Part shown: one piece after another, positions 40,974-46,371 of the stretch
How positions within the stretch are numbered: position 1 is the first letter of the stretch
Layout: every line of letters starts with the position of its first letter
Translations under genes and position numbers: made by a program
Notes under the pieces: generated by a model
Databases searched by the model: none
What the model was told of the DNA's origin: nothing
The model's input: only the letters and a program-made list of their open reading frames with translations
IMG/VR virus record: IMGVR_UViG_3300036800_000031
Span: 1 to 64,000 of that record
Length of the DNA stretch: 64,000 nt
Direction: 5' to 3' (one strand)
DNA from: a virus

Positions 40974-41044
40974 TGGTACCGGAGCCGAGAATCGAACTCG
41001 GTCGCCACGATTATGAGCCGTGGGCCTGCCCAGCAAATCCGGCA
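40974..41044 (-). tRNA. tRNA-Met(CAT), second
   Basis: Loop CTCATAA on CACGG/TCGTG, acceptor TGCCGGA/TCCGGTA, CCA encoded. Could be elongator Met or, if modified at C34, Ile(AUA); a separate Ile(TAT) makes Met more likely. A small open frame runs into it. Confidence 0.8.
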
Positions 41045-41193
41045 AGATCAGATCGAATCTCCCGTGTGGCCTCTCGCTTCTCCTGGGCACGGGTAATGCG
41101 CTCGGGGCGTAGCCAGGAGTTGACCTCGCACATCCGATGCCCGTGGACAGGGCAGTGTGCGTTGATACCGATGTGCCCACGCATTTTCGCCAT
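41011..41193 (-). CDS. Small His/Cys protein in the tRNA array
   Basis: About 60 residues, MAKMRGHIGINAHCPVHGHR with a basic helical middle (NSWLRPERITRAQEKREATRE). It starts 15 bases past tRNA-His and its TAA lies in the anticodon loop of tRNA-Met. HCPVHGH could bind zinc. Start uncertain (GTG 41199, ATG 41193 or 41184). Possibly a reduced nuclease or accessory of the HNH-tRNA cassettes. Confidence 0.45.
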   Translation of the reverse strand: MAKMRGHIGINAHCPVHGHRMCEVNSWLRPERITRAQEKREATREIRSDLAGFAGQAHGS

Positions 41194-41207
41194 GAGCACA
41201 TCGTAGG

Positions 41208-41283
41208 TGGGGTGGATGAGGGGAATCGAACCCCCTAACAGACACGGTCACAGCGTGCTCCCTCGCCATTTGGGTTCATCCAC
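41208..41283 (-). tRNA. tRNA-His(GTG)
   Basis: Loop CTGTGAC, acceptor GTGGATG/CATCCAC with discriminator C and CCA encoded. No encoded G-1 is apparent, unlike most bacterial tRNA-His. Confidence 0.82.
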
Positions 41284-41285
41284 AG

Positions 41286-41357
41286 TCCACCAGGTAGGGA
41301 TCGAACCTACGACCTTCACTTTGTAAGAGTGCTGCGCTCCCGCTGCGCCACTGGTGG
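41286..41357 (-). tRNA. tRNA-Val(TAC)
   Basis: Loop CTTACAA on CACT/AGTG, acceptor CCACCAG/CTGGTGG perfect, T-loop TTCGATC. CCA not encoded. Confidence 0.87.
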
Positions 41358-41414
41358 TTGATGCTGGGGCCGGAGGATCGTAGGCAGGCCCTTACCTCCC
41401 CTCCGGCCTTAGCG

Positions 41415-41487
41415 TGCCCCCGGCAGGAATCGAACCCGCTCATCCTCCGATTAAAAGTCGGCTGACCTCCCACTGGCCTACAAGGGC
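41415..41487 (-). tRNA. tRNA-Lys(TTT)
   Basis: Loop CTTTTAA on CCGA/TCGG, acceptor GCCCTTG/CGGGGGC, T-loop TTCGATT. No CCA. Confidence 0.87.
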
Positions 41488-41488
41488 A

Positions 41489-41565
41489 TGGTCCCCACCC
41501 TGGGTGTCGAACCCAGTGTCTTCCGAGTATCAGTCGGACGCCTTCACCGTCTGGCCCGATGGGGA
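41489..41565 (-). tRNA. tRNA-Ile(GAT)
   Basis: Loop CTGATAC on CCGA/TCGG, acceptor TCCCCAT/GTGGGGA, T-loop TTCGACA, CCA encoded. Confidence 0.86.
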
Positions 41566-41608
41566 TAAGTCAGGGCGGGATGGCAGCGAACCACCATCAC
41601 CGCCCCGG

Positions 41609-41681
41609 TGCCCGCAGAGGGTCTCGATCCCCCGGCCTTCGGCGTGTCGTGCCGACGCTCTCCCAACTGAGCTATGCGAGC
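41609..41681 (-). tRNA. tRNA-Val(GAC), unusual loops
   Basis: All four stems pair (acceptor GCTCGCA/TGCGGGC, anticodon TCGGC/GCCGA). The anticodon loop is ACGACAC, with C33 instead of the near-universal U33, and the T-loop is ATCGAGA with A54. May be functional with altered loop geometry, or decaying. Confidence 0.7.
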
Positions 41682-41837
41682 TTGGTGGAAACTCTCTCCC
41701 GGTCACGTCTGGCGACCGAACGGCACCGAGAGGGATGAACTCCGATGCTTCACGGTCGGCGGCTTCAGCCACGTTCATCAGCGCGTGACGCCACCCAGCG
41801 ACGTTCCTGAGAAGGAGGAGACAGGCTCCCCCTTCGG

Positions 41838-41910
41838 TGGTTCCCGCCGGGATCGAACCGACGCCTTCCGGGCTTCAACCGGACGCTGCTGCCAACTAAG
41901 CTAGAGAACC
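41838..41910 (-). tRNA. tRNA-Phe(GAA)
   Basis: Loop TTGAAGC on TCCGG/CCGGA, acceptor GGTTCTC/GGGAACC (one wobble), T-loop TTCGATC. Its 3' acceptor strand pairs perfectly with the tRNA 5' half at 42380-42416, showing that an HNH insertion split an older copy and supplied this 5' half. Confidence 0.86.
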
Positions 41911-42368
41911 TTGTTTTTTCTCCCCCGCCAGGTCGGCGTAAGGGCATGGCAGTTGGGGCATAGGATCGCCAGGTTCTCGATCCGGTGATCGTCCTTCACC
42001 CCGTTCATATGGTCAACCTCCAGTGGTATTGGCTGACCCATCCACTGGACCCGCTTGCACTCTTTACATTGACGCTTCCGCCCCTGCGCCAAGAGAATGG
42101 GCAGGAGGTGATAGGTCGGGTAGGTCGAGTTCTCGCAAAAGATTTCCTCCAGCGTGCGCCGACGAAGGGGCGCTCCACGGGTACCAACCCAGGACTGCCC
42201 GGTGAAGTGGCTGACATCGGCCCCAAGCCGCTTTGCATGTCTCTGGACCGAGCCGTAGTTGCCTCCGGCGAGATTAAGGCCGACTCCCCTGACTACCTGC
42301 GCCCAACTGGTCGAGGCGACGATGGCCTCCAGTAGCTCGGAATCGGTCCATGACCTCGGCTTGCCCAT
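41901..42368 (-). CDS. HNH endonuclease inserted in tRNA-Phe
   Basis: 155 residues. N-terminal DNA-binding region (SWTDSELLEAIVASTSWAQ), then a C-terminal HNH: CKECKRVQWMGQ, LEVDHMNGVKDDHRIENL and CPNCHALTPTW. The last codons and the stop TAG come from the 5' strand of tRNA-Phe; ATG 42368 starts just after a tRNA 5' half. Same subfamily as the broken copy at 43866-44301. A homing-type nuclease targeting the tRNA anticodon region is likely. Confidence 0.85.
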   Translation of the reverse strand: MGKPRSWTDSELLEAIVASTSWAQVVRGVGLNLAGGNYGSVQRHAKRLGADVSHFTGQSWVGTRGAPLRRRTLEEIFCENSTYPTYHLLPILLAQGRKRQCKECKRVQWMGQPIPLEVDHMNGVKDDHRIENLAILCPNCHALTPTWRGRKNKVL

Positions 42369-42379
42369 GCCGTAGTCTA

Positions 42380-42416
42380 CCGTTACGGACGCTCTCCCTG
42401 ACTGAGCTAGGGAACC
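42380..42416 (-). pseudogene. tRNA-Phe 5' half (split remnant)
   Basis: GGTTCCC, D-arm GCTC/GAGC and the first bases of the anticodon stem (GTCCG) match tRNA-Phe at 41838-41910, then the sequence changes to that of the HNH cassette. No 3' half follows directly. The break falls in the anticodon arm. Confidence 0.75.
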
Positions 42417-42417
42417 T

Positions 42418-42492
42418 TGGTGCGGCCCGGAGGAATCGAACCCCATCCGAGAGGGCATAAGCCTCTCTGCGGCCACCAGCCGCACGAGCCGC
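42418..42492 (-). tRNA. tRNA-Ile(TAT)
   Basis: Loop CTTATGC on AGAGG/CCTCT, acceptor GCGGCTC/GGGCCGC, CCA encoded. Reads AUA directly, so lysidine modification is not needed. Confidence 0.84.
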
Positions 42493-42493
42493 A

Positions 42494-42566
42494 TGGAGCC
42501 GTCGCTGGGGGTCAAACCCAGCCGGGCGTCGTTACAAAGGACACCTCCGCATCGGGCGGCGACGGC
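42494..42566 (-). tRNA. tRNA-Thr(TGT), divergent
   Basis: Acceptor GCCGTCG/CGACGGC perfect and CCA encoded. Loop TTTGTAA, but the closing pair 31-39 is C-C; D-arm is CCGC/GCGG and the T-loop TTTGACC lacks C56. Anticodon TGT is my best reading. Confidence 0.65.
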
Positions 42567-42567
42567 A

Positions 42568-42646
42568 TGGCTGGGGAGGAGGGCCTCGAACCCCCAAGGA
42601 ATCCTGTTTCAAAGACAGGCGACTTTGCCACTTTGTCTACTCCCCA
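42568..42646 (-). tRNA. tRNA-Gln(TTG)
   Basis: Loop CTTTGAA on CCTGT/ACAGG, acceptor TGGGGAG/CTCCCCA, T-loop TTCGAGG, CCA encoded. U1-A72 is typical for Gln. Confidence 0.86.
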
Positions 42647-42647
42647 A

Positions 42648-42721
42648 TGGAACGGACGAAGGGAATCGAACCCTCATAGTCAGATTGGAAGTCTGACGTT
42701 CTACCGTTGAACTACGTCCGC
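42648..42721 (-). tRNA. tRNA-Gly(TCC)
   Basis: Loop CTTCCAA on CAGA/TCTG, acceptor GCGGACG/CGTCCGT, T-loop TTCGATT, CCA encoded. Confidence 0.86.
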
Positions 42722-42835
42722 ATGGTGGACAGAGAGAAGATGCTCTCGACGTATTACCGCCGTAAGTGTGACCCTCCCCTTTCCCAAGACCGTGGCATTG
42801 CCAGCTTGGGTTAGGCGTCTGCCCAGCGCCATCGG

Positions 42836-42907
42836 AGCGAATGACGGGGGTCGAACCCGCGACCTTCTCGTTGGCAACGAGACGCTCTACCACTGAGCCA
42901 CATTCGC
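42836..42907 (-). tRNA. tRNA-Gly(GCC)
   Basis: Loop TTGCCAA on TCTCG/CGAGA, acceptor GCGAATG/CATTCGC perfect, T-loop TTCGACC. Only CC of CCA is encoded. Confidence 0.87.
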
Positions 42908-42909
42908 AT

Positions 42910-42983
42910 TGGAGGCTGGACCCGGAATCGAACCGGGCTGACGCGGGTTGCAACCGCGCACCTCACCACTCGGCCATCCAGCC
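42910..42983 (-). tRNA. tRNA-Cys(GCA)
   Basis: Loop TTGCAAC on CGCGG/CCGCG, acceptor GGCTGGA/TCCAGCC, discriminator U as expected for Cys, CCA encoded. Confidence 0.88.
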
Positions 42984-42987
42984 AAAG

Positions 42988-43058
42988 CCCCCTCGCTAGG
43001 TAACGATCCCAGTTCTTCCGATTAACAGTCGGACGTGTGGCCTTCACACCGCAAGGGG
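42988..43058 (-). tRNA. tRNA-Asn(GTT)
   Basis: Loop CTGTTAA on CCGA/TCGG, acceptor CCCCTTG/CGAGGGG, D-arm GTGTG/CACAC, T-loop ATCGTTA with A54. HNH gene ends five bases upstream. Confidence 0.75.
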
Positions 43059-43062
43059 AAAA

Positions 43063-43473
43063 TCAAGCCACCACCTGCCGGTTGGCGCACCCACCCATTC
43101 GGTAGATCCGTTTGGCCTCCCTGCATCGGGAACACCGGCAGCCGTTTGGCATGTTGTACCGAGCACCTGTTCCGTGAGGTGGTACCGGCAACTTGTTGTG
43201 TCCACCACCAGAAGCCATATCTCCGGCTTCTTTCCCTTTCTCTATGTGGAGGGCATGGCAAAGAAGTTGACATTTCTCCAACTCGACCAAGAGGTTCTCC
43301 ATCGAGTGAGAGAGCATGTTCGCTATCCCCTCGACCTTTGTAGTCCGGTCGATGTGGTCTATTTCTAGGCGGTCTGTCGTACCGCAACGGACGCATTCAC
43401 CTCCGAGGAAGTCGATAACGAACTCTCGTCGCTTCTTCCGACGTTCGACCATGTAGGTGTTCATATCTGCCAT
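43063..43473 (-). CDS. HNH endonuclease (tRNA-linked)
   Basis: About 136 residues (ATG 43473 or 43479). ECVRCGTTDRLEIDHIDRTTK near residues 25-46, then KCQLLCHALHIEK completes an HNH domain; the C-terminus has a second Cys set (CRCSRCREAKR). Basic N-terminus. Located between tRNA-Asn and a short acceptor-like hairpin, so another member of the tRNA-colonising nucleases. Confidence 0.82.
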   Translation of the reverse strand: MADMNTYMVERRKKRREFVIDFLGGECVRCGTTDRLEIDHIDRTTKVEGIANMLSHSMENLLVELEKCQLLCHALHIEKGKEAGDMASGGGHNKLPVPPHGTGARYNMPNGCRCSRCREAKRIYRMGGCANRQVVA

Positions 43474-43539
43474 CGGCATAGGGGTTAACCGTACTACCGA
43501 CGCCGACTGAGCACCCCCGCCAAGAGGGTCCGGTCAGGA

Positions 43540-43590
43540 TGGTGCCAGGCTTTCCGCCCCACTCGATCCCCGAAGGGTTACGAACCTGGC
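43540..43590 (-). pseudogene. Collapsed tRNA-like element
   Basis: Acceptor-like strands GCCAGGT and GCCTGGC pair over seven positions and are followed by A and CCA, but only 51 bases lie between the ends, too few for a tRNA. Probably the result of an internal deletion. Confidence 0.45.
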
Positions 43591-43602
43591 TGGTGGTCTT
43601 CG

Positions 43603-43674
43603 TAGCGCGTGCGGGTGTTGATCCCGCGGCCTCCTGACTGAGAATCAGGCGTTCTCCCGTTGAACTAACGCGCC
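43603..43674 (-). tRNA. tRNA-Glu(CTC)
   Basis: Loop TTCTCAG on CCTGA/TCAGG, acceptor GGCGCGT/ACGCGCT, T-loop ATCAACA with A54. No CCA. Confidence 0.8.
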
Positions 43675-43675
43675 T

Positions 43676-43750
43676 TGGTACAGCGACGGAGAATCGAACT
43701 CCGATTACCAGGGTGAAAACCTGGCCTCTTCGCCGTTAGAGGATCGCTGC
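43676..43750 (-). tRNA. tRNA-Glu(TTC)
   Basis: Loop TTTTCAC on CCAGG/CCTGG, acceptor GCAGCGA/TCGCTGT, T-loop TTCGATT, CCA encoded. Confidence 0.86.
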
Positions 43751-43816
43751 ATGAAGCTGAGTAGCCGCCACCCCAGGTACCCAGGTGACCAGTGAAGCCC
43801 CGGCGGACTGCCCCGG

Positions 43817-43900
43817 CGGAGAGTACAGGTGTCGATCCCGCGGACTTTCATCCGTATCCCTGCTTTCAAGGCAGGTTCCCAGGCCGCTGGGATACTCTCC
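43817..43900 (-). tRNA. tRNA-Ser(TGA)
   Basis: Class II, loop CTTGAAA on CCTGC/GCAGG, acceptor GGAGAGT/ACTCTCC perfect, long variable arm, T-loop ATCGACA. The frame of the broken HNH gene runs into it. Confidence 0.85.
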
Positions 43901-44301
43901 CTGCTCGGGCTCGAACGGTGTTCTTGCCCTTGTAGGTTTCCGTCTGAGCGTGACAGTTCGCGCAGAGCAGACGGAGATTCTCGATGCGGTGGTCATCGTT
44001 GATCCATCTCCAACGGAGCTGGCTCGCCGTTCCATTCGGTCAGGCCACACCGATCACACTTCGGCTGCTTGATCCCCTCTCGGAGAAGCCGCCGTTTCAC
44101 GTTGCCGGTGCTGTAGGTGGAGTGCTCCACTAGCACCGACTCCAGGGACCTCTGGTTGCCCCGTGGGGTCGCCCACGGCCTCGTGTGGGAGGTCGAGCAA
44201 CTGATGGAGCAGTAGGCCCGCTGGGTCTGAGACAGGAAGTTGTGACAGGAGCCATTCCCGCAAACATGCTGGCTGCGACCAGCGATCGGGAGCCAACTCA
44301 T
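43866..44301 (-). pseudogene. Frameshifted HNH endonuclease
   Basis: Intact first frame from ATG 44301: CGNGSCHNFLSQTQRAYC, LESVLVEHSTYSTGNVKRRLL, KCDRCGLTEWNGEPAPLEMD, then QR and a stop. The next frame continues with DDHRIENLRLLCANCHAQTETYKG, so a short deletion removed the catalytic His segment and the frame. Homologous to the intact gene at 41901-42368. The second frame ends in the anticodon loop of tRNA-Ser(TGA). Confidence 0.8.
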
Positions 44302-44346
44302 GACGACAGCTTACTATCCTGTTCGGGCGACCGAATGGCCGTCCAG

Positions 44347-44429
44347 CGGAAGTGGTCGGGGTCGAACCGACAGGGGCTTTCACCCGTAGACGCTTAGCGG
44401 GCGTCCTGCTCACCATTCGCATCACTTCC
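44347..44429 (-). tRNA. tRNA-Ser(GCT), C33
   Basis: Class II, acceptor GGAAGTG/CACTTCC perfect, anticodon stem GACGC/GCGTC, loop CCGCTAA with C at position 33, long variable arm, T-loop TTCGACC. Reads AGC/AGU. Confidence 0.82.
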
Positions 44430-44433
44430 AAAG

Positions 44434-44501
44434 AACCCCCGCTGGGAATCGAACCCAGCCAGCCGGTTTAGGAAACCAGCGCCCCTTCCACGGGCGAGGG
44501 C
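44434..44501 (-). tRNA. tRNA-Arg(CCT)
   Basis: Loop TTCCTAA on CTGGT/ACCGG, acceptor GCCCTCG/CGGGGGT, short D-arm CCC/GGG, T-loop TTCGATT. Length 68 is at the low end. Confidence 0.78.
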
Positions 44502-44502
44502 A

Positions 44503-44578
44503 TGGAGCCGACAGCCGGGATCGAACCGGCCACCTACGCGTTACGAGTGCGTCGCTCTCCCTACTGAGCTATGTCGGC
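44503..44578 (-). tRNA. tRNA-Thr(CGT)
   Basis: Loop CTCGTAA, acceptor GCCGACA/TGTCGGC perfect, CCA encoded; one A-C mismatch closes the anticodon stem. Confidence 0.85.
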
Positions 44579-44579
44579 A

Positions 44580-44656
44580 TGGAGCCACGACGGGGGATCG
44601 AACCCCGGACCTCCTACTTACCAAGCAGGCGCTCTCCCTGACTGAGCTATCGCGGC
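44580..44656 (-). tRNA. tRNA-Thr(GGT)
   Basis: Loop TTGGTAA on CCTGC/GTAGG, acceptor GCCGCGA/TCGTGGC, T-loop TTCGATC, CCA encoded. Confidence 0.87.
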
Positions 44657-44730
44657 CGGACCGGCTAGACCATCAGCGCCCTTCCGGGTTGATTACGTCA
44701 GGGACGTTGTACACCGTCCTTTTCGCCGAG

Positions 44731-44799
44731 TGGCCAAGGTGGGACTCGAACCCACAGGGCGTTCCTTCGGAGGGATCGCTGCATTCCATCGCCTTGGCC
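44731..44799 (-). tRNA. tRNA-Arg(CCG)
   Basis: Acceptor GGCCAAG/CTTGGCC perfect, T-arm GTGGG/CCCAC, loop CTCCGAA giving CCG. D-arm irregular and anticodon stem has one mismatch, so slightly less sure. Confidence 0.75.
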
Positions 44800-44800
44800 C

Positions 44801-44876
44801 TGGTACCCCCATCCAGGGTCGAACTGAAATCTTCGGTTCCGTAGACCGACGCTCTGATCCATTGAGCTATGAGGGC
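44801..44876 (-). tRNA. tRNA-Arg(ACG)
   Basis: Loop CTACGGA on TCGGT/ACCGA, acceptor GCCCTCA/TGGGGGT, T-loop TTCGACC, CCA encoded. A34 would need deamination to inosine. Confidence 0.84.
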
Positions 44877-44879
44877 AAG

Positions 44880-44993
44880 AAAAAAGCGGACCTCCCACTC
44901 GCAGGCCGGTATGCCTTCCGACCCCGTACACTCGGCTCGGGCACCACCCCTTCGCCACGTCGCAATCATGCTGGTGGTAAGACGGTCCGCTTT
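44880..44993 (-). ncRNA. Candidate structured RNA with terminal T tract
   Basis: A 10-bp stem (AAAGCGGACC with GGTCCGCTTT) closes about 90 bases that contain further pairings (ACCACC/GGTGGT, CCGA/TCGG). On the minus strand the closing stem runs straight into six T. It lies between tRNA-Asp and tRNA-Arg(ACG). Could be a small RNA, or a terminator with a large loop. Confidence 0.35.
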
Positions 44994-45048
44994 CGGGACA
45001 GCCGCCCTGTGGCGGCTTTTCATCGCAGGATTGCCTGCGCATCCCGAG

Positions 45049-45121
45049 CGGTCGTGACCGGTTTTGATCCGGCTACCTCCACCTTGACAGGGTGGCGCTC
45101 TCCCGAGTGAGCTACACGACC
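45049..45121 (-). tRNA. tRNA-Asp(GTC)
   Basis: Loop CTGTCAA on CCACC/GGTGG, acceptor GGTCGTG/CACGACC perfect, discriminator G, T-loop ATCAAAA with A54. Confidence 0.83.
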
Positions 45122-45122
45122 T

Positions 45123-45199
45123 TGGTCCGCTAGACAGGATTTGAACCTGCGACCTCATCGTCCCGAACGATGCGCGCTCCCTAGCTGCGCTACTAGCGG
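45123..45199 (-). tRNA. tRNA-Pro(CGG)
   Basis: Loop TTCGGGA on CATCG/CGATG, acceptor CCGCTAG/CTAGCGG perfect, T-loop TTCAAAT, CCA encoded. Confidence 0.88.
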
Positions 45200-45200
45200 T

Positions 45201-45274
45201 TGGCTCCCCAGCCAAGGGTCGAACTTGGATACCGAGATTCAGAATCTCGTGTGCTGCCATTACACCACCGGGGA
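45201..45274 (-). tRNA. tRNA-Gln(CTG)
   Basis: Loop TTCTGAA on CGAGA/TCTCG, acceptor TCCCCGG/CTGGGGA, T-loop TTCGACC, discriminator G, CCA encoded. Confidence 0.87.
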
Positions 45275-45347
45275 AGGCTGCGGACTCTGCCGCGGGTCAC
45301 GCCTAGTTAGGGTCGGCGTTCACCCATGCCCGGTGATCAGTCGGGAG

Positions 45348-45419
45348 TCGGATACCGGAGAGTCGAACTCCGCTGGGCCTGGCCCCAAACCAGGTGCCTA
45401 ACCGATCGGCATGTATCCG
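45348..45419 (-). tRNA. tRNA-Pro(TGG)
   Basis: Loop TTTGGGG on CCTGG/CCAGG, acceptor CGGATAC/GTATCCG perfect, T-loop TTCGACT. No CCA. Confidence 0.87.
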
Positions 45420-45493
45420 GTGTCGCTGTCTCTCCAGCAGCAACGTCTGGTATCCCCAGGTCTAAGTAGGGGTTCGGGACGACGTTCTCCCGG

Positions 45494-45565
45494 TCGGACT
45501 GGAGGGGATCGAACCCTCGACTTCTCGGCCCCCAGCCGAGCGCTCTACCTCTGAGCCACAGTCCG
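45494..45565 (-). tRNA. tRNA-Pro(GGG)
   Basis: Loop CTGGGGG on CTCGG/CCGAG, acceptor CGGACTG/CAGTCCG perfect, T-loop TTCGATC. Confidence 0.88.
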
Positions 45566-45613
45566 GTGAAACCTGACCCGCTGCCAGTAGACAGTTGCCC
45601 CGGAGGGCTTCAC
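45566..45613 (-). other. Acceptor-like hairpin in tRNA spacer
   Basis: GTGAAGCC pairs with GGTTTCAC over eight positions across a 32-base loop. Looks like a shrunken tRNA or a processing hairpin between Pro(GGG) and Lys(CTT). Confidence 0.3.
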
Positions 45614-45669
45614 ATGCGTGTGCACCTCGCATGAACGACGGAATGGATTATCACCGTCCCGAGTCATTG

Positions 45670-45742
45670 TGCGCCCGGTGGGGTTTGAACCCACGACCTT
45701 GGGATTAAGAATCCCCTGCTCTCCCGGCTGAGCTACAAGCGC
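45670..45742 (-). tRNA. tRNA-Lys(CTT)
   Basis: Loop TTCTTAA, acceptor GCGCTTG/CGGGCGC, D-arm GCTC/GAGC, T-loop TTCAAAC. One mismatch at the base of the anticodon stem. Confidence 0.84.
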
Positions 45743-45743
45743 C

Positions 45744-45828
45744 TGGTGCGTGTGGAGGGAGTCGAACCCTCAGCCCCGAAGGGCACCGCTTCTGGGGCGG
45801 CTGCGTATACCAGTTCCGCCACGAACGC
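45744..45828 (-). tRNA. tRNA-Leu(CAG), C33
   Basis: Class II with long variable arm, anticodon stem GCCGC/GCGGT, loop CCCAGAA with C at position 33, CCA encoded. Two mismatches in the acceptor stem (GCGTTCG/CACACGC). Confidence 0.78.
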
Positions 45829-45863
45829 AGGATGGGCAGTTTTCAGACTTGGCCCAGGTCGCG

Positions 45864-45936
45864 TGGAGCCTACGAGGATCGAACTCGTTACCTCCTGTTT
45901 GCAAAACAGGCGCTCTCCCGGATGAGCTAAGGCCCC
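45864..45936 (-). tRNA. tRNA-Ala(TGC)
   Basis: Loop TTTGCAA on CCTGT/ACAGG, acceptor GGGGCCT/AGGCTCC, T-loop TTCGATC. The G3-U70 identity pair of alanine tRNAs is present. Confidence 0.88.
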
Positions 45937-45942
45937 AAAGCT

Positions 45943-45976
45943 AGGATGCGGGCTGCCATTACACCACCGCAGCCCC
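45943..45976 (-). pseudogene. tRNA 5'-half remnant
   Basis: On the minus strand the D-arm pattern GGTGGTGTAATGGCAGC, as in tRNA-Gln(CTG), follows a GC-rich acceptor-like start, but no anticodon arm or T-arm follows before tRNA-Ala. Confidence 0.5.
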
Positions 45977-46011
45977 CGAGGGGGTGAAAGTTCCCTTGCG
46001 GTTGCTCTCTT

Positions 46012-46045
46012 ACGCGACGTGGAATCGAACCACGACCTCATCCTC
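46012..46045 (-). pseudogene. tRNA 3'-half remnant
   Basis: T-arm CGTGG-TTCGATT-CCACG followed by an acceptor-like GTCGCGT, directly downstream of tRNA-Tyr. No matching 5' strand lies upstream, and it does not pair with the 5' half at 45943-45976. Confidence 0.5.
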
Positions 46046-46046
46046 G

Positions 46047-46125
46047 TCCGCCGCCTCAGAATCGAACTGAGCGTGCTTGCGCGGCTGGTTTACAGCCAGC
46101 CTGGCCCCCTTGGCGCGTGCGACGG
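46047..46125 (-). tRNA. tRNA-Tyr(GTA)
   Basis: Loop CTGTAAA on GCTGG/CCAGC, acceptor CCGTCGC/GCGGCGG, medium variable arm (CGCGCAAGCACG), T-loop TTCGATT. Confidence 0.84.
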
Positions 46126-46129
46126 ATGC

Positions 46130-46210
46130 GGGACGGTCGGTACCCGGGCAACTGCCCGGCCCGTCCCATTTGGACTATTCAGCGTGACGGGTTTTGTTCG
46201 GTACCGTCAC
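46130..46210 (-). other. Two tRNA-spacer hairpins
   Basis: 46130-46167: GGGACGG/CCGTCCC stem with an inner CCGGGC/GCCCGG hairpin. 46184-46210: GTGACGG/CCGTCAC stem with 13-base loop. Both have seven-pair stems like acceptor stems but no other tRNA parts. Possible processing signals or collapsed tRNAs. Confidence 0.35.
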
Positions 46211-46266
46211 TATCGCCTGCTACCTCCCTCACTCGCCATGACGGACGAGGTACTGAGGTTTGAAGC

Positions 46267-46300
46267 ATGGGTGGAGGGAGTCGAACCCCCCTTCACCTCG
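46267..46300 (-). pseudogene. tRNA-Trp-like 3' half (split gene)
   Basis: T-arm (GGGG-TTCGACT-CCCT) and acceptor strand CCACCCA, complementary in six of seven positions to the 5' half at 46724-46761. The two halves are separated by an HNH gene and an intact tRNA-Trp. Confidence 0.7.
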
Positions 46301-46371
46301 CATGGGCGTCAGGAATCGAACCTGATCGGCGAGAGTTTTGGAGACTCTCCGGCTACCTCAGCCTCGCCCAT
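46301..46371 (-). tRNA. tRNA-Trp(CCA)
   Basis: Loop CTCCAAA on GAGAGT/ACTCTC, acceptor ATGGGCG/CGCCCAT perfect, T-loop TTCGATT, discriminator G. The gene lies entirely inside the 3' end of the HNH reading frame, as if carried by that cassette. Confidence 0.86.

Noticed and set aside
42722-42835. Another tRNA between Gly(TCC) and Gly(GCC)
   Set aside because: Only a short inverted repeat (GAGA/TCTC) is present; no T-loop or anticodon arm can be folded.
45943-46045. A permuted tRNA gene (3' half before 5' half)
   Set aside because: The acceptor strands of the two halves do not pair, so they are remnants of different tRNAs.
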